Positions 43,613 to 47,875 of a stretch of 47,875 nucleotides of DNA are shown piece after piece; the first letter of the stretch is position 1, and each line of letters begins with the position of its first letter. Position numbers and translations under genes: made by a program. This DNA comes from an uncultured Pseudomonadota bacterium. Its GTDB lineage: Bacteria; Pseudomonadota; Gammaproteobacteria; Steroidobacterales; Steroidobacteraceae. The notes beneath the pieces are model-generated. The model saw nothing but the letters and a program-made list of their open reading frames with translations. It ran no database searches and had not been told where the DNA came from. The DNA lies in the NCBI GenBank assembly GCA_903929455.1, contig CAIYVA010000181.1:1-47875 (forward strand), read 5' to 3'.

Positions 43613-44782
43613 CTACTTCTGGACGCTGATGGCAGCGACAATTTTCTGGGCGGCATCGGCCATGTTGTCAGCAGAAATAATAGGCAGACCGGACTTTGCC
43701 AGTAATTCCCGACCCAGCTCCTCATTGGTTCCTTTCATGCGGACGACCAATGGGACTTTCAAATTGACTTCGCGAACCGCAGCAATCACGCCCTCAGCAA
43801 TGGTGTCGCAGCGCATAATCCCGCCAAAAATATTGACTAGGATGCCTTTAACCGCAGGATTTTTAAGCATGAGCTTGAATGCTTCGGTGACTTTCTGCGC
43901 GGTCGCGCCACCACCCACATCTAAGAAGTTGGCAGGCTCGGCACCATACAACTTAATGGTGTCCATGGTCGCCATGGCCAGACCTGCGCCATTCACTAGG
44001 CAGCCAATGTTGCCGCCAAGTGAAATGTAGGAAAGGTCAAACTTGGAAGCCTCGATTTCCGCAGGATCCTCCTCATCCAGATCGCGCATTGCAACAATGT
44101 CTGGATGACGGAACAAGGCGTTTGAATCGAAGTTAAGTTTGGCATCGAGCGCGAGAACTCGACCATCTCCTGTGAGAATGAGCGGGTTGATCTCGGCGAG
44201 CGAGGCGTCACATTCAGTGAAGGCTCGATATAAGCCCTGCATAAACGCACGCGCCTCAGCCAGAGAGGCGTCCGGAACCCCGATTTTGCGTGCCGTCATC
44301 TCCGCATCCGCATCGGTCAAGCCAGTGCGCGGATCGATCGCTACTTTAAAAATTTTCTCAGGTGCATGCGAGGCGACTTCCTCGATCTCCATGCCCCCCT
44401 CGGAGCTTGCCATCAGCGTCACCCGCTGCGTGGCTCGGTCGACGACCATGCCGACATACAGCTCTTTACGGATGTCAGCGCCTTCTTCAACCAGCAGCCG
44501 CTTAACTAGGCGCCCCTCAGGACCCGTCTGGTGCGTAATCAGCGTCATCCCTAGAATGTTGGCTGCCTCTTTGCGCACATCGTCGATCGACTTAACGACT
44601 TTAACGCCGCCGCCTTTACCGCGACCACCTGCATGAATCTGGGCTTTGACTACCCACACTTTTCCACCGAGATCGTGCGCCGCCTTAACGGCCTCTTCCA
44701 CGGAAAAGCAAGCGAAGCCTCGAGGCGTCTGCACACCGTACTGACGGAGGATTTCCTTGCCCTGATACTCGTGAATATTCAT
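43613..44782 (-). CDS. sucC: Succinyl-CoA synthetase, beta subunit
   Basis: A 389-residue beta subunit with an ATP-grasp domain that binds nucleotide and succinate. [58 protein letters not shown] and [28 protein letters not shown] are standard. Full length. The promoter should lie in the 366-base gap upstream; no close upstream gene exists. Confidence 0.98.
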   Translation of the reverse strand: MNIHEYQGKEILRQYGVQTPRGFACFSVEEAVKAAHDLGGKVWVVKAQIHAGGRGKGGGVKVVKSIDDVRKEAANILGMTLITHQTGPEGRLVKRLLVEEGADIRKELYVGMVVDRATQRVTLMASSEGGMEIEEVASHAPEKIFKVAIDPRTGLTDADAEMTARKIGVPDASLAEARAFMQGLYRAFTECDASLAEINPLILTGDGRVLALDAKLNFDSNALFRHPDIVAMRDLDEEDPAEIEASKFDLSYISLGGNIGCLVNGAGLAMATMDTIKLYGAEPANFLDVGGGATAQKVTEAFKLMLKNPAVKGILVNIFGGIMRCDTIAEGVIAAVREVNLKVPLVVRMKGTNEELGRELLAKSGLPIISADNMADAAQKIVAAISVQK

Positions 44783-45148
44783 AACTAACTACCTAATCAA
44801 TATGCTTTGTAACCGAACGGGCGCCTACCGAGAACCCGCTCGCTCGCCTTGTGACACCATACGACAATTGCGGGCTCATATATATATGCAACATTTAACA
44901 ACTGTGAGGCGCTCGCACTGGCAGACCTATCCTGCATTCAGTCGCGTGAACTCTGCGACCGGCTAAAAGGTTGCCGCCGTGGGGGACAAACACCATAGAC
45001 CGACACAATATAGGGCAGATCAAGGCTACGCATCAATTGCCAACGACCTGATCTGATTGTTTCTCTATCGGGCCATTTTTTTCGCCAGAGGACGGCACCG
45101 CTACGCACCGAGCAGGCTGACTTTTAGGAAGACTCCAACCACAGAACA
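44783..45148. other. Intergenic region upstream of sucC
   Basis: No gene is seen. The stretch includes an AT-rich tract with alternating TATATATA near 44879-44887, likely part of the sucC promoter, and the 3' end of the leftward formyl-CoA transferase transcript. I cannot assign exact promoter boxes or a terminator. Confidence 0.4.
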
Positions 45149-46396
45149 TTAGACAGCCTTCTCCGCTCGTAACGCCGCCACTTCGCTTGGCGTAAAGCCT
45201 AGCTCTGCCAAAATCTCAGCGGTGTGCTCGCCCAGAAGTGGGGAACGGGTGACTTCGGTGCTGCTATCAGACATTTTTATCGGATTACCAACGGTCAGAT
45301 ACGTGCCGCGTGTCGGATGATCCACCTCCACGACCGTACCAGTCGCTCGGAGCGAAGGCTCAGCCATGAGCTCTTCCATCGACAAGATCGGACCGCACGG
45401 AATATCGTGCGCGCTAAGCAGTCTCATCGCCTCAAATTTTGTCATGCGCTTAGTCCACTCCTCGACTGCCGAGAAGATTTCGGTGAGCCGCGGCAAGCGA
45501 GTGGCAGGCGTCGCAAAGTTAGGATCAGTGAGCCATTCTGCTTTGCCAATCACTTGGCAGATTGCCCCCCACACCTGTGCTTGCGCCACAAAATATAGGT
45601 AGGCATTAGGGTCTGTCTCCCAGCCCTTACACTTCACAATCGTGCCTGGCTGCCCACCACCTGATGCATTACCAGCGCGCGGCACTGCGGATCCAAAGTG
45701 GCCGGCAGGGTACTGCGGATATTCTTTCATAAAACCATCGCGAGCCAGCCGCTGCTGATCACGTAGCTTGGTACGGCATAAATTCAACACACCATCCTGC
45801 ATGGCAGCCATGACTTTTTGTCCACGCCCTGTTGTCGTGCGTTGGTAGAGCGCAGCTACAATACCCAGAGCGAGATTAAGCCCAGTGCCACTGTCACCTA
45901 TCTGTGCGGCAGTCACTAAGGGCAGCCCACCCTCAAATCCAGTGGTTGAGGCAGAACCACCTACGCACTGGGCAACATTCTCGTAGACCTTGCAGTCCTC
46001 ATAGGGGCCCGGACCGAAACCTTTAATAGAGGCGACAATCATGGTGGGATTCAATGCTTGTATGCGCTCCCACGTAAAGCCCATACGATCAAGAGCGCCT
46101 GGGGCAAAGTTCTCGACCAACACATCGCATCGCTTAATTAACTTCTCAAGTACAGCCTGACCACTTGCGCTTTTGGTGTCTAAGGTGATGGAACGCTTAT
46201 TGTGATTGAGCATTGTAAAGTAAAGGCTATCGACATCCGGAATGTCCCTTAACTGCTCTCGGGTGATATCGCCTGCACCCGCTTTTTCAACTTTAATAAC
46301 ATCTGCACCGAGCCACGCTAATAGCTGCGTACAGGTAGGGCCTGACTGCACATGAGTAAAGTCTAAAATCTGGATGCCATCTAACGCCTTACTCAT
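45149..46396 (-). CDS. frc: Formyl-CoA:oxalate CoA-transferase
   Basis: A 415-residue class III CoA-transferase. It matches the pattern of Oxalobacter Frc and E. coli YfdW closely: [79 protein letters not shown] (catalytic Asp168), [14 protein letters not shown], the Gly loop [18 protein letters not shown] and [14 protein letters not shown]. It would activate oxalate by CoA transfer from formyl-CoA. Oxalyl-CoA decarboxylase is not in the window, so it may lie elsewhere or the enzyme may use other acids. Confidence 0.92.
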   Translation of the reverse strand: MSKALDGIQILDFTHVQSGPTCTQLLAWLGADVIKVEKAGAGDITREQLRDIPDVDSLYFTMLNHNKRSITLDTKSASGQAVLEKLIKRCDVLVENFAPGALDRMGFTWERIQALNPTMIVASIKGFGPGPYEDCKVYENVAQCVGGSASTTGFEGGLPLVTAAQIGDSGTGLNLALGIVAALYQRTTTGRGQKVMAAMQDGVLNLCRTKLRDQQRLARDGFMKEYPQYPAGHFGSAVPRAGNASGGGQPGTIVKCKGWETDPNAYLYFVAQAQVWGAICQVIGKAEWLTDPNFATPATRLPRLTEIFSAVEEWTKRMTKFEAMRLLSAHDIPCGPILSMEELMAEPSLRATGTVVEVDHPTRGTYLTVGNPIKMSDSSTEVTRSPLLGEHTAEILAELGFTPSEVAALRAEKAV

Positions 46397-46780
46397 AATT
46401 ACTCTGTTCCTTTGGTCGCACTGATGCTCTAAGACATCACATCTTTCCTCACATTGACGCTCATTCTATGACGCCACGGTGAAATTCGCGCTAACAAGCA
46501 TCATCTATCAAGCGCACTCGAGCGGCCGTTAGGCCTCTACAATCCCTCGCGCCGTGTATTACATTAAATAATTGATTTATATGAAGTTATACGGCGTGTT
46601 GTAGCGCGCCAACGCAACAGACCGCACCCATTCGCATGCACCTTCGCTGCAATAGGCTGAATGGAACCGACTTAATCAGGGCCCTGCGAGCTTAAACGGC
46701 ATCGCCAGTCACACAGGGCCAGCAAGGATCTCGGCTGAGCACGAAAGCCTGCCACGCGCAGAAAAACCGATCACGCCGAC
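46397..46780. other. Intergenic region upstream of frc
   Basis: No gene is seen in 384 bases. An AT-rich core (46556-46590) is flanked by CGCCGT (46549-46554) and ACGGCG (46590-46595), an imperfect inverted repeat that may be an operator in the frc promoter. A GGGCCCTG palindrome near 46679 is of unknown meaning. Confidence 0.4.
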
Positions 46781-47875
46781 TTAAGGTAGTAGCAGTGCGC
46801 GAAAATCATTGACGTTAGTTCGGGTGGGACCTGTTATGAGCAGATCCTCTACTGCCGCAAAAAAAGAATAGGCGTCATTGCGATCTAAATACGCGCGCGC
46901 ATCGATGCCTAGATCGCGAGCACGCCTTAGCGTGCTCGGGCTCGCTAGAGCGCCTGCATTGTCTTCTGTACCATCAATGCCATCGGTATCAGCAGCCAGC
47001 GCATACACGCCATCCAGACCATCCAGAGCGAGCACCACGCTCAACAAGAACTCAACATTGCGGCCGCCGCGACCCGACCCACGCACCGTCACTGTGGTTT
47101 CGCCGCCAGAGAGCAACACGCAGGGGCGCGCAACAGGCTGACCGCGCAGAAGCACTTGTCGGGCGATGTCGGCCTGCGCATAGCCGACTTCGCGCGCCTC
47201 CCCTTCCAAACGATCACCCAGAATCACTGGAGTAACTCCATGCGCTTTTGCGACCGCAGCGGCAGCCTCTAGCGAAGCCCGCGGTGAAGCAATCAAGCGA
47301 TAGTCAGTGCCCAATAAACGCCGATCGTTAGGCTTGATCGTCTCATGCACACCTGCCTGCAAGTGAGCACGCACACTTGCTGGCAAAGAAATATCGTAAC
47401 GCTCTAATATCAAAAGCGCATCCGCCGCCGTCGTGGGATCAGCGACAGTCGGCCCAGACGCAATGATCGCTATGTCATCTCCTGGCACATCTGAAATCGC
47501 CAGAGTGACCACCTTGGCAGGCCAACAGTTCGCTGCTAACTGACCACCTTGCAACTGTGATAAATGCTTGCGAACACAATTGATGTCACTGATGGTGGCT
47601 CCAGATATCAAGAGTGCGCGATTCACCGCTTGCAGATCTGCCAGAGAGACGCCCTCTACGGGCAAGGCCAGCAGTGCCGAGCCACCACCCGATATTAAGC
47701 ACAGCACCAGATCCTCTTCACTCAGGTCAGCTGTCATTGCAGCGATCCGTCTGGCCGCTTGATGGCCAGCCTCATCCGGCACTGGATGACCAGCTTCTAC
47801 CACTTCAATTTGCTTGGTCGGCAGGCTATGCCCGTACCGCGTCACCACCAAACCTTCCAGCGCATGATCCCAAAC
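46781..47875 (-). CDS. Glycerate 2-kinase (MOFRL family), N-terminus beyond window
   Basis: The last 365 or so residues of a GckA/TtuD-type glycerate kinase that phosphorylates D-glycerate to 2-phosphoglycerate. The frame is open to the window edge (VWDHALEGLVVTRYGHS...), so the start lies outside. Signatures are EAGHPVPDEAG, LCLISGGGSALL, SDVPGDDIAIIASGPTVADPTT and the MOFRL domain LLSGGETTVTVRGSGRGGRNVEFLL, AADTDGIDGTEDNAGA, NDAYSFFAAVEDLLITGPTRTNVND. Lying next to frc, it fits glyoxylate/oxalate conversion via tartronate semialdehyde and glycerate. Confidence 0.95.
   Translation of the reverse strand, partial: VWDHALEGLVVTRYGHSLPTKQIEVVEAGHPVPDEAGHQAARRIAAMTADLSEEDLVLCLISGGGSALLALPVEGVSLADLQAVNRALLISGATISDINCVRKHLSQLQGGQLAANCWPAKVVTLAISDVPGDDIAIIASGPTVADPTTAADALLILERYDISLPASVRAHLQAGVHETIKPNDRRLLGTDYRLIASPRASLEAAAAVAKAHGVTPVILGDRLEGEAREVGYAQADIARQVLLRGQPVARPCVLLSGGETTVTVRGSGRGGRNVEFLLSVVLALDGLDGVYALAADTDGIDGTEDNAGALASPSTLRRARDLGIDARAYLDRNDAYSFFAAVEDLLITGPTRTNVNDFRALLLP

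Noticed and set aside
44879-44910. Promoter of sucC from the TATATATA tract
   Set aside because: A TTGTTA lies near it but the spacing to a usable -10 is wrong (13 rather than about 17), so I do not assign boxes.
1-47875. CRISPR array, tRNA or rRNA genes
   Set aside because: I scanned the intergenic stretches and saw no regularly spaced repeats, no cloverleaf with a TTCRA-type arm and no rRNA-like conserved blocks; a tRNA or covariance-model scan would be decisive.

Overview
The window looks like a chromosomal segment of a Gram-negative gammaproteobacterium. It carries speA, ttcA, sucCD, fba and alkB of proteobacterial type, two large TonB-dependent outer-membrane receptors, a glutathione S-transferase, a lipoprotein with a lipobox, and acyl-CoA dehydrogenase / enoyl-CoA hydratase genes. 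By eye it is moderately GC-rich, with AT-rich islands confined to intergenic regions. The mix of TonB receptors, TPR-sulfotransferase, AspH-type hydroxylase and fatty-acid or steroid-type beta-oxidation genes would fit a Steroidobacterales/Nevskiales/Xanthomonadales-like lineage, but that placement is inference. I see no rRNA, tRNA, complete insertion sequence or CRISPR array.

Layout. 1-5.9 kb: the 3' end of speA, a glycine-rich RRM RNA-binding protein with a clear terminator, a secreted methyltransferase-like protein, a Nudix hydrolase, a small conserved hypothetical, a HAD phosphatase, and a glpQ-like phosphodiesterase overlapping a GST. 5.9-8.7 kb: TonB receptor 1. 8.8-15.1 kb: a tightly packed leftward operon: M32 carboxypeptidase, ttcA, a protein-phosphatase/ADP-ribosylglycohydrolase fusion, an ATP-grasp ligase, apt and a MOSC protein. 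15.4-18.3 kb: a leftward beta-oxidation operon with two acyl-CoA dehydrogenase subunits and a crotonase. 18.6-20.0 kb: a PadR-DUF192 operon, divergent from an LEA2 lipoprotein and an M14 peptidase (20.1-23.5 kb) across a nested palindrome. 23.5-28.0 kb: a cupin, then a TPR-sulfotransferase divergent from a TPR/aspartyl-asparaginyl beta-hydroxylase with a coupled small exported protein. 28.1-31.0 kb: TonB receptor 2.

31.5-36.6 kb is the most interesting region. A secreted metallophosphoesterase is followed by bufA-bufB-bufC, a bufferin-type RiPP copper-binding operon (Cys-rich exported precursor, MNIO/DUF692 oxidase, DUF2063 partner), and then an exported M3 oligopeptidase. 36.6-40.2 kb: namZ, a DOMON-like gene, alkB and fba, leftward. 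40.4-42.5 kb: an orphan type IV coupling-protein-like ATPase and a short mobile-element-type RadC, probably the relic of an integrative element lodged between fba and sucD. 42.7-47.9 kb: sucD-sucC, a formyl-CoA transferase and a glycerate 2-kinase cut by the window edge; the last two suggest oxalate/glyoxylate metabolism.

Together the segment mixes core metabolism with accessory modules for nutrient uptake (TonB receptors), periplasmic peptide turnover (M14, M3), metal handling (bufferin) and protein modification (sulfotransferase, hydroxylase, phosphatase/ADP-ribosyl hydrolase). Product names rest on motif recognition without database searches.
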